Assembly (NCBI GenBank): GCA_003265685.1
Contig: KZ836103.1
Location: 25,138 to 89,137, forward strand
Direction of reading: 5' to 3'
From: Piscinibacter caeni
GTDB taxonomy: Bacteria; Pseudomonadota; Gammaproteobacteria; Burkholderiales; Burkholderiaceae_C
DNA: 64,000 nucleotides
Shown in pieces: positions 8,668 through 16,295 of the stretch; the stretch's first letter is position 1, and the number at the start of each line of letters is the position of its first letter. A program made the position numbers and the translations under genes. The notes beneath the pieces were generated by a model. The model did no database searches. It was not told where the DNA came from and was given only the letters and a program-made list of their open reading frames with translations.

Positions 8668-9369
8668 TCACATCCCGAAGTAGGCCGCGCTGATCTGCTC
8701 GCGCGTGAAGGCGTCGCTCGGGCCTTCGAGCGACACGCGGCCTTCCTGAAAGCAGTAGACGCGGTTCGACACCCGCTGCGCGACGCTCACGTCCTGCTCC
8801 ACCACGACCACGCTCATGCCCTCGGCGGTGATGGAGGGCAGCGCGTCGTAGATCTCCTTGATCACGATGGGTGCGAGGCCGAGCGAGAGCTCGTCGCACA
8901 GCAGCACGCGCGGGTTGCTCATCAGCGCGCGGCCGATCGCCACCATCTGCTGCTGCCCGCCCGAGAGCGAGGTGCCGGGGTTGCGGCGCTTCTGCTGCAG
9001 GATGGGGAACAGCTTGTAGAGCCGCTCAAGGCTCCACGGCCCGGGCCGGGCGGCCACCGCGCCCATCAGCAGGTTCTCCTCGACGCTGAGGCTCGGGAAC
9101 AGGCGCCGGCCCTCCGGCACCATCGCCAGGCCCTGGCGCACGATCTGGCCCGGTGGCAGGCCGCCGATCGGCTGGCCGTCGAAGCGGATGTGCTCGCGCG
9201 CCGCCTTCACCAGGCCGGTGAGCGATTTCAGAAAGGTGCTCTTGCCCGCGCCGTTGGCGCCGATCACCGCCACCACCTCGCCGGCAGACAACTTGAAGTC
9301 GATGCCGAAGAGGGCCTGCGCGTCGCCGTAGAAGGCGGTGAGGCCCTGTGTCTCCACCAGCGCGCTCAC
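8668..9369 (-). CDS. ABC transporter ATP-binding protein (LivF-like)
   Basis: A 233-residue ATPase with Walker A GANGAGKST, the signature TSLSGGQQQMVAIGRAL and Walker B VLLCDELSLGLAP, matching LivF (LSLGLAP after Walker B is characteristic). It starts with GTG at 9369 and overlaps the stop of the LivG-like gene by 4 bases (GTGA), so it is translationally coupled. Confidence 0.88.
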   Translation of the reverse strand: MSALVETQGLTAFYGDAQALFGIDFKLSAGEVVAVIGANGAGKSTFLKSLTGLVKAAREHIRFDGQPIGGLPPGQIVRQGLAMVPEGRRLFPSLSVEENLLMGAVAARPGPWSLERLYKLFPILQQKRRNPGTSLSGGQQQMVAIGRALMSNPRVLLCDELSLGLAPIVIKEIYDALPSITAEGMSVVVVEQDVSVAQRVSNRVYCFQEGRVSLEGPSDAFTREQISAAYFGM

Positions 9370-10085
9370 GCTTCCATCCCCATGTAGACGCGTCGCACCT
9401 CAGGATTCGCCATCACGGCGCGCGGCTCGCCTTCCGCGAGCTTCTGGCCGAAGTTGATGACGAACAGCCGGTCGGCGATCGCCAGCAGCGCATGCACCAC
9501 GTGCTCGATCCAGATCATCGTGACGCCGCGCGCCTTGATGCGCTTCAGTTCCTCGACCAGCTGCTTCGCCTCCGGCTCGGTCAGCCCGCCGGCGATCTCG
9601 TCGAGCAGCAGCAGCTTGGGCCGCGTGGCGAGCGCGCGGGCGAGCTCGAGGCGCTTGCGGTTCAGCAGGGTGAGGCCGCCGGCCGGGCGGTTGGCATGCG
9701 GCGCGAGGCCGGTCTGCTCCAGCACCTCCACCGCGGTGGCCCAGGCCTCGCGCTCGCGCTGCCCGCCGCCGAAGCAGGCCGCGGTGACCAGGTTCTCGAA
9801 CACGCTCATCGCGCCGAAGGGCTGCGGCACCTGGTAGCTGCGCCCGATGCCGCCGCGGCAGCGCTGGTGCGGCGGCAGCGCGCCCACGTCGCGGCCCTCG
9901 TACTCGATGCGACCGCCGTCGGCGCGCAGGTCACCCGAGATCAGGTTGAAGAGCGTGGTCTTGCCCGCGCCGTTGGGGCCGAGGATGCCGAGTGTCTCGC
10001 CCGGCTCGACGGCCAGCGAGATGCCGTCGGTCACCTTCACGGCGCCGAAGGACTTGTGCACCCCGTGCAGCGCGAGCAAGGGCAT
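9366..10085 (-). CDS. ABC transporter ATP-binding protein (LivG-like)
   Basis: A 239-residue ATPase with Walker A GPNGAGKTT, the IGRSYQVPQPFG Q-loop region, a degenerate signature (LTLLNRKRLELARAL) and Walker B LLLLDEIAGGL, followed by the LivG-type C-terminal helix (KLAEGEPRAVMANPEVRRVYMG). It powers the importer together with the LivF-like protein. It lies 15 bases after the binding-protein gene. Confidence 0.88.
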   Translation of the reverse strand: MPLLALHGVHKSFGAVKVTDGISLAVEPGETLGILGPNGAGKTTLFNLISGDLRADGGRIEYEGRDVGALPPHQRCRGGIGRSYQVPQPFGAMSVFENLVTAACFGGGQREREAWATAVEVLEQTGLAPHANRPAGGLTLLNRKRLELARALATRPKLLLLDEIAGGLTEPEAKQLVEELKRIKARGVTMIWIEHVVHALLAIADRLFVINFGQKLAEGEPRAVMANPEVRRVYMGMEA

Positions 10086-10100
10086 GGCCGACCCCGTGGC

Positions 10101-11360
10101 TCAGGCGATCAGCGTGAGGCTGCCGCCGGTGGGAATGTTCTTCGCGGCCTCGTTGTTGACGACCACCAACTCCACCTTGCGCTTGCCCGTGCCCTTGACC
10201 CACTGGCCCAGCACCAGCGGCGTCTTGCTGACGTTCTTCATCGGCCCCGGACCACCCCACTTGACCGGGCCGACCACGGTGTCCAGCGAGGTGGCCGCGA
10301 CCGCATCGCGCACGTCGCCCGCCTTGAGGGACTTGCTGCGCGAGAGTGCGTTGCTCGCCACCTCGAACAGCGCGTGGGCAAAGCCGATCGGCTGCGTCCA
10401 CTGCTTGCCGGTGCCGCCCTCGTAGGCCTCGGCCAGCGCCTTGGCGCTCTGCCTGGTGAGCGAGGAGGCGAACGGGTGCGACGGCGTCCACCACACCTCG
10501 GTGGTCAGGCCGTAGCCGAGGTCGCCGAGCGCCTCGATCGCACCCGGGAACAGCAGCGCCTTGCCGAGCGTGATGACCTTGGGCTTGAAGCCCTGCTGGC
10601 GCGCCTGCGTCAGGAAGGTCTTCGCGTCCGGCGGAATCACGACGCCGGTGACGATCTCCACGCCCTCCTTCTTGAACGCGGCGATCTGCGCGCTGAAGTC
10701 CTGCGTGCCGTTCTGGAAGCGGCCCGGGTCGGTGAGCGAGTAGCCCATGCCGGCCAGCGGCTTGGGGAAACCGAGTTCCTTGTCGCCCCAGGCATTGCCG
10801 TCGCCGTCGTTCGGGAACAGGCCGCCGACCTTCTTGTTCGTGGCGACGCTCTTCCAGCCATTGGTGAAGTTGGCGATGACGTCTTCCAGGCCCCAGAACA
10901 GGTGATACGTCCACGCAAAGCCCTTGGCCGGGTCGCCCTTGCGGCCGAAGAACCACGGCTGCCAGGGCACCACGCTGCTGACGCAGGGGATCTCGTTGAG
11001 CTCGCAGGCGTCGCTCACCGGGTTGGCGGTCTCGGGCGTGCCGGCGGTGAGCATCAGTGCGACCTTGTCCTTCAGGATCAGGTCGTTGGCGACTTCACCG
11101 GCGCGGTTCGGGTTGCTCTGGCTGTCCTTCAGCACGATCTGCACCTCGTGCTTCTTGCCGCCGATGGTGATGCCGTCCTTGAACGCGGCCTTCATCTGCT
11201 CGATCACCCACTTGTCGGCCTCGCCGAAGGGGGCGAGCGGGCCGGTCTGCGGGCTGACGTAGCCGATCTTCACGACGTCGGCGGCGAACACGCGCGGTAC
11301 CACCGAGCTGGCGGCCAGCGCGGCGGTTCCCTGGATGAGGTGGCGGCGGTTCAGGCTCAT
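10101..11360 (-). CDS. ABC transporter periplasmic substrate-binding protein (LivK-like)
   Basis: A 419-residue type 1 solute-binding protein. The N-terminus MSLNRRHLIQGTAALAASS carries a twin-arginine-like RR pair and cleaves near FAA-DVV. The mature start (KIGYVSPQTGPLAPFGEADK) and DSQSNPNRAGEVANDLI are typical of the family branch found in aromatic operons. It lies between maleylacetate reductase and the LivG-like gene, so it probably captures a phenolic or aromatic acid for this pathway. The substrate cannot be read from sequence. Confidence 0.85.
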   Translation of the reverse strand: MSLNRRHLIQGTAALAASSVVPRVFAADVVKIGYVSPQTGPLAPFGEADKWVIEQMKAAFKDGITIGGKKHEVQIVLKDSQSNPNRAGEVANDLILKDKVALMLTAGTPETANPVSDACELNEIPCVSSVVPWQPWFFGRKGDPAKGFAWTYHLFWGLEDVIANFTNGWKSVATNKKVGGLFPNDGDGNAWGDKELGFPKPLAGMGYSLTDPGRFQNGTQDFSAQIAAFKKEGVEIVTGVVIPPDAKTFLTQARQQGFKPKVITLGKALLFPGAIEALGDLGYGLTTEVWWTPSHPFASSLTRQSAKALAEAYEGGTGKQWTQPIGFAHALFEVASNALSRSKSLKAGDVRDAVAATSLDTVVGPVKWGGPGPMKNVSKTPLVLGQWVKGTGKRKVELVVVNNEAAKNIPTGGSLTLIA

Positions 11361-11390
11361 GGAGGTCTCCTTCGTGGTGGTTGTGGTGTC

Positions 11391-12458
11391 TCAGGACTGC
11401 GGGGGGGCGCCGTCGAACGCTCGCTGCAGCAGGGCGCGCAGCGCGGCGCGGTCGAGCGGGCGCGGGTTGGGGTAGGGCGTGGTGACGGCCAGGTCCGCGG
11501 CGCGGTCCAGCCCGGTCTCGGGCATGCCGATGGTGCGCAGCGCGGTCGGCGCGCCATGGCGGGCGGCGAGTGCCTGCAGCGCCGCCGGCACCTCGCGGGC
11601 GGCAACGCCGAGTGCCTGGCCGATGCGGCGCATCGCCTCGGGCGCCTGCGCGGCGTTGTAGGCCAGCGCATGCGGCAGCACGACCGTGTGCACCTCGGCG
11701 TGCGGCAGCTCGAAGCTGCCGCCGAGCGTGTGGCAGAGCTTGTGGTGCAGGCCCATCGCGACCGTGCCGAGCACCGTGCCGCACAGCCAGGCGCCGTAGA
11801 GCGCGTCGCTGCGCGCGGCGAGATCCTGCGGGTCGTGCTGAAGCGCCGGCAGTGCGGCGGCGCAGGCGCGGACGCCTTCCTCGGCCATCAGCGCCGTGAC
11901 CGGGTTGCCATCGTGCGCGTACAGCCCTTCGGCCGCGTGCGCGATCGCGTTCAGCGCGCTGGTGACAGTCAGGCCCAGCGGCAGCGTGAGCGTGAGTTCC
12001 GGGTCGTAGAGCACCACCTTCGGCAGTACGCGCGGATCGCGCCCGGTCTTCTTGACGCCGGCGTCCGTCAGCCCGTAGATCGGCGTGACCTCGCTGCCGG
12101 CGTAGGTGGTCGGGATCGCGATGATCGGCAGGCCGCTGTCCAGCGCGATCGCCTTGCCGAGCCCGGTGGTCGAGCCGCCACCGATCGCCACGGCGCAATC
12201 GGCCCCCAGCCGCGCGGCCTCGTCGCGCGCCGCGCGGGCGGTCTCCAGCGGCACGTGCATCACCGCGCGCGGGAACACGCCTGCACTGCGCTCGCCGAGC
12301 AGCGTCGCGACGCGTTGGGCCGCCTCGGCTTGCTCGGGTGTGGAGAGCACCAGGGCCCGCTTCGCGCCCAGCCGCTCGATCTCTTCCGGCAGGCGCGCCA
12401 GCACGCCCGCACCGAACACGATGCGCGCCGGGTTCGCGGTGTAGGTGAAGGCGTTCAT
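11391..12458 (-). CDS. hapF: Maleylacetate reductase
   Basis: A 355-residue iron-alcohol-dehydrogenase-like enzyme, the usual length for maleylacetate reductase. It has the GGGSTTGLGKAIAL nucleotide motif, PTTYAGSEVTPIYG, and conserved histidines in NAIAHAAEGLYA and GLHHKLCHTLGG. It reduces maleylacetate to 3-oxoadipate with NAD(P)H. Its ATG overlaps the end of the aldehyde dehydrogenase gene by 4 bases. Both ring-cleavage branches in this operon converge on its substrate. Confidence 0.9.
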   Translation of the reverse strand: MNAFTYTANPARIVFGAGVLARLPEEIERLGAKRALVLSTPEQAEAAQRVATLLGERSAGVFPRAVMHVPLETARAARDEAARLGADCAVAIGGGSTTGLGKAIALDSGLPIIAIPTTYAGSEVTPIYGLTDAGVKKTGRDPRVLPKVVLYDPELTLTLPLGLTVTSALNAIAHAAEGLYAHDGNPVTALMAEEGVRACAAALPALQHDPQDLAARSDALYGAWLCGTVLGTVAMGLHHKLCHTLGGSFELPHAEVHTVVLPHALAYNAAQAPEAMRRIGQALGVAAREVPAALQALAARHGAPTALRTIGMPETGLDRAADLAVTTPYPNPRPLDRAALRALLQRAFDGAPPQS

Positions 12459-13969
12459 CCGCGGGGGTACCAGGGCGGGATCTGCGCGTCGACGTTGACC
12501 CACACACTCTTGACCTGCGTGTACTCGCGCATCGCGTCGAAGCCCATCTCGCGGCCGTAGCCACTCTGCCCCACGCCGCCGAAGGGCGAGCCGGGGTTCA
12601 CGCGCTTGTAGGAGTTGATCCACACCATGCCGGCGCGCAACTCGCGGGCGAACCGGTGCGCGCGCGGCAGGTTGCTCGTCCACAGCCCCGAGCCCAGGCC
12701 GTACTCGGTGCCGTTGGCGATCTCCAGCGCCTCGGCGTCGTCCTTGAAGGTCAGCACGGTCACGAAGGGGCCGAACACCTCCTCCTGCGCGACGCGGTCG
12801 TGCCACGACGCGGCGCGCACGATGGTCGGCTCGACGTAGCAGCCGGCCGCGAGCGCCGCATCGGCGGGCGGCTTGCCGCCGACGATCACCGCGCCGCCCT
12901 GCTCGCGCGCCACGCCGACGTAGGAGAGCACGCGGTCGCGGTGCTGCACGCTGGTCAGCGGGCCCATCTCGGTGGCCGCATCGAGCGGGTTGCCGAGGCG
13001 GATGCTCTTCGCGAGCGTGGCGAAGCGCGCGAGGAACTCCTCGGCGATCTTCTCGTGCAGCATCAGCCGGCTGCCGGCGATGCAGGCCTGGCCCTGGTTG
13101 TGGAAGATCGCCCAGGCGCTGCCGTTGACCGCGGCGGCGAGGTTGGCGTCGTCGAACACGATGTTCGCGCCCTTGCCGCCGAGTTCGAGCTGCACCTTCT
13201 TCAGGTTGCCCGCGCTCGCCTGCACGATGCGCCGGCCGGTGGCCGTGCTGCCGGTGAAGGCGACCTTCGCGATGCCCTCGTGCTCGGCGATGTACTGGCC
13301 CGCCACCGCGCCGAGGCCCGGCACGATGTTGACCACGCCCGGCGGCATGCCGGCCTCGGCCATCAGCTCGGCGATCTTCAGGCTGGTCAGCGGCGTGATC
13401 TCGGCCGGCTTCATCACGATGGTGTTGCCGGCGGCCAGCGCCGGCGCCATCTTCCAGCTCGTGAACATCAGCGGGAAGTTCCACGGCACCACCTGGCCGA
13501 CCACGCCGACCGGCTCGCGCAGCGTGTAGTTCAGGAAACCGGCCTCGACCGGAATCGTCTCGCCCTGGAACTTGTCGGCCATGCCGCCGAAGTAGCGATA
13601 GCAGGCGGCGGTGCGCGGCACATCGAGCGCGCGGCTGTCGCGGATCGGGTGGCCGGTGTCGAGCGACTCGAGCCGCGCCAGGTCCTCGGCATTCGCCTCG
13701 ATCAGGTCGGCCAGCCTGAGCAGGATGCGCCCGCGGTCGGCGGCCGCCATCCGGCTCCAGGCCGGGAAGGCGCGCTGTGCGGCGGCCACGGCGGCATCGA
13801 TGTCGGCTCGGCCGGCCATCGCCACGTCGGCGATCGGCGCGTTGTCGTGCGGGTTCAGCGTCGGCAGCGTCTCGCCGCTTTGCGCATCGACGAAGCGGCC
13901 GTCGATGAAGAGCTGGTGGCGGATGGGCGTGCGCAGCCCCGCCGCGGCCTGGATGTCCGCGAGGTTCAT
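12455..13969 (-). CDS. hapE: Aldehyde dehydrogenase, probable 4-hydroxymuconic semialdehyde dehydrogenase
   Basis: A 504-residue NAD(P)-dependent aldehyde dehydrogenase with PWNFPLMFTSWKMAPALAAG, the general-base glutamate in LELGGKGANIVF, the catalytic cysteine in QGQACIAGSR, and the EVFGPFVTV motif. Its place between hydroquinone dioxygenase and maleylacetate reductase genes is the same as pnpE/hapE in the p-nitrophenol and 4-hydroxyacetophenone pathways. There it oxidises 4-hydroxymuconic semialdehyde to maleylacetate. The family is certain; the substrate rests on context. Confidence 0.88.
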   Translation of the reverse strand: MNLADIQAAAGLRTPIRHQLFIDGRFVDAQSGETLPTLNPHDNAPIADVAMAGRADIDAAVAAAQRAFPAWSRMAAADRGRILLRLADLIEANAEDLARLESLDTGHPIRDSRALDVPRTAACYRYFGGMADKFQGETIPVEAGFLNYTLREPVGVVGQVVPWNFPLMFTSWKMAPALAAGNTIVMKPAEITPLTSLKIAELMAEAGMPPGVVNIVPGLGAVAGQYIAEHEGIAKVAFTGSTATGRRIVQASAGNLKKVQLELGGKGANIVFDDANLAAAVNGSAWAIFHNQGQACIAGSRLMLHEKIAEEFLARFATLAKSIRLGNPLDAATEMGPLTSVQHRDRVLSYVGVAREQGGAVIVGGKPPADAALAAGCYVEPTIVRAASWHDRVAQEEVFGPFVTVLTFKDDAEALEIANGTEYGLGSGLWTSNLPRAHRFARELRAGMVWINSYKRVNPGSPFGGVGQSGYGREMGFDAMREYTQVKSVWVNVDAQIPPWYPRG

Positions 13970-14000
13970 CGGGAAGGACTCCTGGGAGGGGGCGGCCGTG

Positions 14001-15008
14001 TCAGAACGAGACAGGAATCTCCGGCGCTTCGCCGCGCTGGATCTCGTAGACCAGGTTCGGTGAGCCGTTCTCCCACACCAGCAGCATCGAGCGCTTCGGG
14101 CTGTAGCCCTGGTGGCGGCAGTAGGCGGGCATGGCGGCCATGTCGCCGGCCTTCATGATCACGCGCGCCAGCGGCTTGCCGCTTTCCTTGTGCGCGCAGT
14201 CCCAGTGGATCTCGTCGGTCATCTGGAAGAACCACTCGACGCGGTCGTTGCCGTGCACGATGGGCAGGATGTGCTCCTCGGTGGTCGGGCACATGTAGCT
14301 GTACTTGACGACGCTGGTGAAGCTCGGGTTCCAGGTCACCTGGCTGCGGCTCAGGAAGGCAAACAGGTTGAAGGCGTGCACCTCGTTCTCGAAGCCGGGC
14401 TCAGGGTGCAGCTCGGGCTGGTCCTGCGGCACGTCGGCGAAGGCACGGTTGATCGGCGCGCCGCGCGCGTCGCTGCGCAGGTCGAGGTCGCCCTTCAGGC
14501 CGACGCAGCGCGTGGCCAGCTCGCGCGCCCGCGTGATCGCCGGGCGGTTGTGGCCGTTCTTGCGGCCGTAGGGCGAGCCGGTCTCCTGCGGCGCGGCGAA
14601 GGGATCGAAGCCTTCGTTGGTCCAGTCGTCGAGCATCTGCTTGAAGGTCTCGCCGATCTGCTCGGTCGGGAAGTTCTCCAGCAGGTCCACGCCGGCGTCC
14701 TTCATCGTCGCGTTGTAGCTGCCGGCGAAGAAGTCGACCGTCTTGTAGTGGTTGACGGTGCCGATCACGTGGTCGAAGTTGACCCAGCCGTAGAAGAAGC
14801 CCCAGGCCACGTCGCGCATCAGCGCGCGCAGGAAGTTGCCCGCGTCCATCGTGTGGCTGAGCGGGCGGCCGTCGCGCGTGGTCCAGGTGATGTGGGCGAA
14901 GTACTCGTCGCGGCGGAAGGTGAAGCTGCCGAGCGTGAAGCTGCGATAGCCCATGGTGGCGTCGGGCTGCGAGGCGATCACCTTGGCGAGGTCGGCGGGT
15001 GCGTTCAT
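14001..15008 (-). CDS. hapD: Hydroquinone 1,2-dioxygenase large subunit
   Basis: A 335-residue protein matching the large, iron-bearing subunit of two-component hydroquinone dioxygenase (HapD/PnpD). The cupin-type Fe(II) site is visible as H252, N254 and E258 in VHGNDRVEWFF and H299 in YCRHQGYSP. From memory the PnpD ligands are H256, N258, E262 and H303, so spacing is identical with a constant offset of four. It opens hydroquinone to 4-hydroxymuconic semialdehyde. It follows the small-subunit gene after 38 bases. The start at 15008 gives MNAPADLAKVIASQPD. Confidence 0.92.
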   Translation of the reverse strand: MNAPADLAKVIASQPDATMGYRSFTLGSFTFRRDEYFAHITWTTRDGRPLSHTMDAGNFLRALMRDVAWGFFYGWVNFDHVIGTVNHYKTVDFFAGSYNATMKDAGVDLLENFPTEQIGETFKQMLDDWTNEGFDPFAAPQETGSPYGRKNGHNRPAITRARELATRCVGLKGDLDLRSDARGAPINRAFADVPQDQPELHPEPGFENEVHAFNLFAFLSRSQVTWNPSFTSVVKYSYMCPTTEEHILPIVHGNDRVEWFFQMTDEIHWDCAHKESGKPLARVIMKAGDMAAMPAYCRHQGYSPKRSMLLVWENGSPNLVYEIQRGEAPEIPVSF

Positions 15009-15046
15009 GTCGTGGTCCTTGGCGATGGGGTGGCGTTCAGGCGCGA

Positions 15047-15556
15047 TCAGGCCGTCTGGCAGATCTCGGCCCAGCGCTCGACGGAGACGTCGCCCTTGCA
15101 GGTCTGCAGGATCACGACGCCCGGCTTGGCGCTGCGGAACTGGTAGGCGCAGTTCTTCGGCAGCAGGCCCTGGTGGCCGCGCTTCAGCTTCATCCAGCCC
15201 ATCTTCTTGCCCTTGGGCTCGCCCTTCACCAGCACGGCACCGTTGTGCTCGGCGTCGGGCACCGTCTGCTCGGCCTGCAGCTGCACCAGGTGGATCTCGA
15301 CCTCGCCGTCCATCACGAGCGCGAATTCGTCGTGCGCACAGGTGTACCAGGGCGACGTGCCCTCGGCGCGCACGCACTCGAGCACGTAGATCTGGTTCTG
15401 GCCGAACACCACGCGCTCGTAGGGCCTGGCCTTCGAGGCGATGTCGAAGCAGTTGCTGAAGGCGTAGTGGCGCACGTCGTCGTCGATGGCCTGGACCTGG
15501 CCCTTCTCGTAGTGGTCCAGCGACGCGAACTTCGTCTGGTAGGCAACCTGGGGCAT
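15047..15556 (-). CDS. hapC: Hydroquinone 1,2-dioxygenase small subunit
   Basis: A 169-residue cupin-fold protein of the HapC/PnpC type, the partner needed for activity of the large subunit. Conserved stretches are YERVVFGQNQIYVLECVRAEG, shown here in part, SPWYTCAHDEFALVMDGEVE and GHQGLLPKNCAYQF. It is the first gene of the 12.2 kb minus-strand run and has a strong GAGGAG ribosome site before its ATG, consistent with operon-leading expression. The upstream region carries the candidate operator. Confidence 0.9.
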   Translation of the reverse strand: MPQVAYQTKFASLDHYEKGQVQAIDDDVRHYAFSNCFDIASKARPYERVVFGQNQIYVLECVRAEGTSPWYTCAHDEFALVMDGEVEIHLVQLQAEQTVPDAEHNGAVLVKGEPKGKKMGWMKLKRGHQGLLPKNCAYQFRSAKPGVVILQTCKGDVSVERWAEICQTA

Positions 15557-16020
15557 GGAGCGTCTCCTCGGTGGATCGTTCGCCGTTGTGAGCGGATGAG
15601 GGGCAGTCTAGGCAGCACCCCGTCGCTCGGGTAGAGCCGACAAGCGGACACGAATGTTCGGATTGTCCGAACAATCACCGGGGTTTACCCGGTTGGAGCC
15701 TGCCGGAGGCGAGGCCGGGCGGGCGGGTTGGCAGCGCGCGCCGGGCGCCGTCCAAGGATCGTACGGATCGTTTGTCCGATTCCCCGCCGATGGACCCCGC
15801 AACCCGCCTCTGGTGGGTCTTTCCCGGCAGCGTCGCCGCGCTGAACGTCGTGGCCCGGCTGACGCCTCGCAGCGCCGGATCGTCTCGCACCGCTGGGCGC
15901 ATGGGCGCAGCGAGGTGGTCCGGATGTCGCCGTACGTCAGCGTGGCGGTGTGGATCGGCATCGCCCTGGTGCACGTGCGGCACGCCGCGGCGGCGCGGCG
16001 CGGACACGCGGGCACGTGCC
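15557..16020. other. Intergenic region upstream of hapC, no recognisable gene
   Basis: This stretch holds the hapC leader, the palindrome at 15655 and about 340 bases in which I recognise no product in any frame. Open frames here have irregular codon use and no familiar motif. It may contain remains of a lost regulator gene, but nothing supports a specific identity. Confidence 0.5.
15655..15673. promoter_or_regulatory. Perfect palindrome, candidate operator of the hydroquinone operon
   Basis: TGTTCGGATTGTCCGAACA is an exact 8-base inverted repeat around a 3-base centre, about 100 bases upstream of the hapC start. GTTCG...CGAAC half-sites recall the operators of IclR-type regulators of aromatic pathways (PcaR/PcaU), though the spacing differs. 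A partial copy (TTTGTCCGAT) lies near 15769-15778. No regulator gene is adjacent, so the binding protein must be encoded elsewhere. Confidence 0.5.
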
Positions 16021-16295
16021 CTCAGAAGGTGTGAGGGAACCCAGCATGCCCGCGCCGGGGTGGCCAAGGGCCCCGGGCAAGGCGCGGCACGCCGCCCAGA
16101 CTGGCCGTCTGGGCCAGTGACGCAACGCGGCCCAGGGCCCTTGGGTACCCCGGCCCTCCGGGTTGCCCCCGGGAACGCGCCCACTCGTCGTTGCAAATGC
16201 TCGACGTGTCACCCGACACGTCTGTGCTTTGCGCCTCGATTGGGCGCGTTCTCGGGGGCAACGCGGGCATGCTGGGTTCTCTCACACCTTCTCAG
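16021..16295. repeat. 275-bp inverted-repeat element with nested hairpins
   Basis: The left arm 16021-16054 and right arm 16262-16295 are inverted copies matching at 32 of 34 positions. A second pair, 16162-16183 and 16241-16262, matches at 21 of 22 and abuts the outer right arm. Two perfect 8-base hairpins lie inside: GCCCAGAC/GTCTGGGC (16094-16114) and GACGTGTC/GACACGTC (16203-16222). The right arm contains the stop codon of the phosphorylase gene (16292-16294). The layout resembles a non-coding mobile repeat (MITE- or REP-derived) but could also act as a terminator. No transposase or clear target duplication is visible. Confidence 0.7.

Noticed and set aside
9348-12560. Long plus-strand open frame opposite the transporter and maleylacetate reductase genes
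   Set aside because: It is antisense to five genes with clear motifs, and its translation has no recognisable fold.
15772-16034. Possible small protein genes in the hapC-glgP gap
   Set aside because: Several frames are open but codon use is irregular, no ribosome site is convincing and no motif is recognised.
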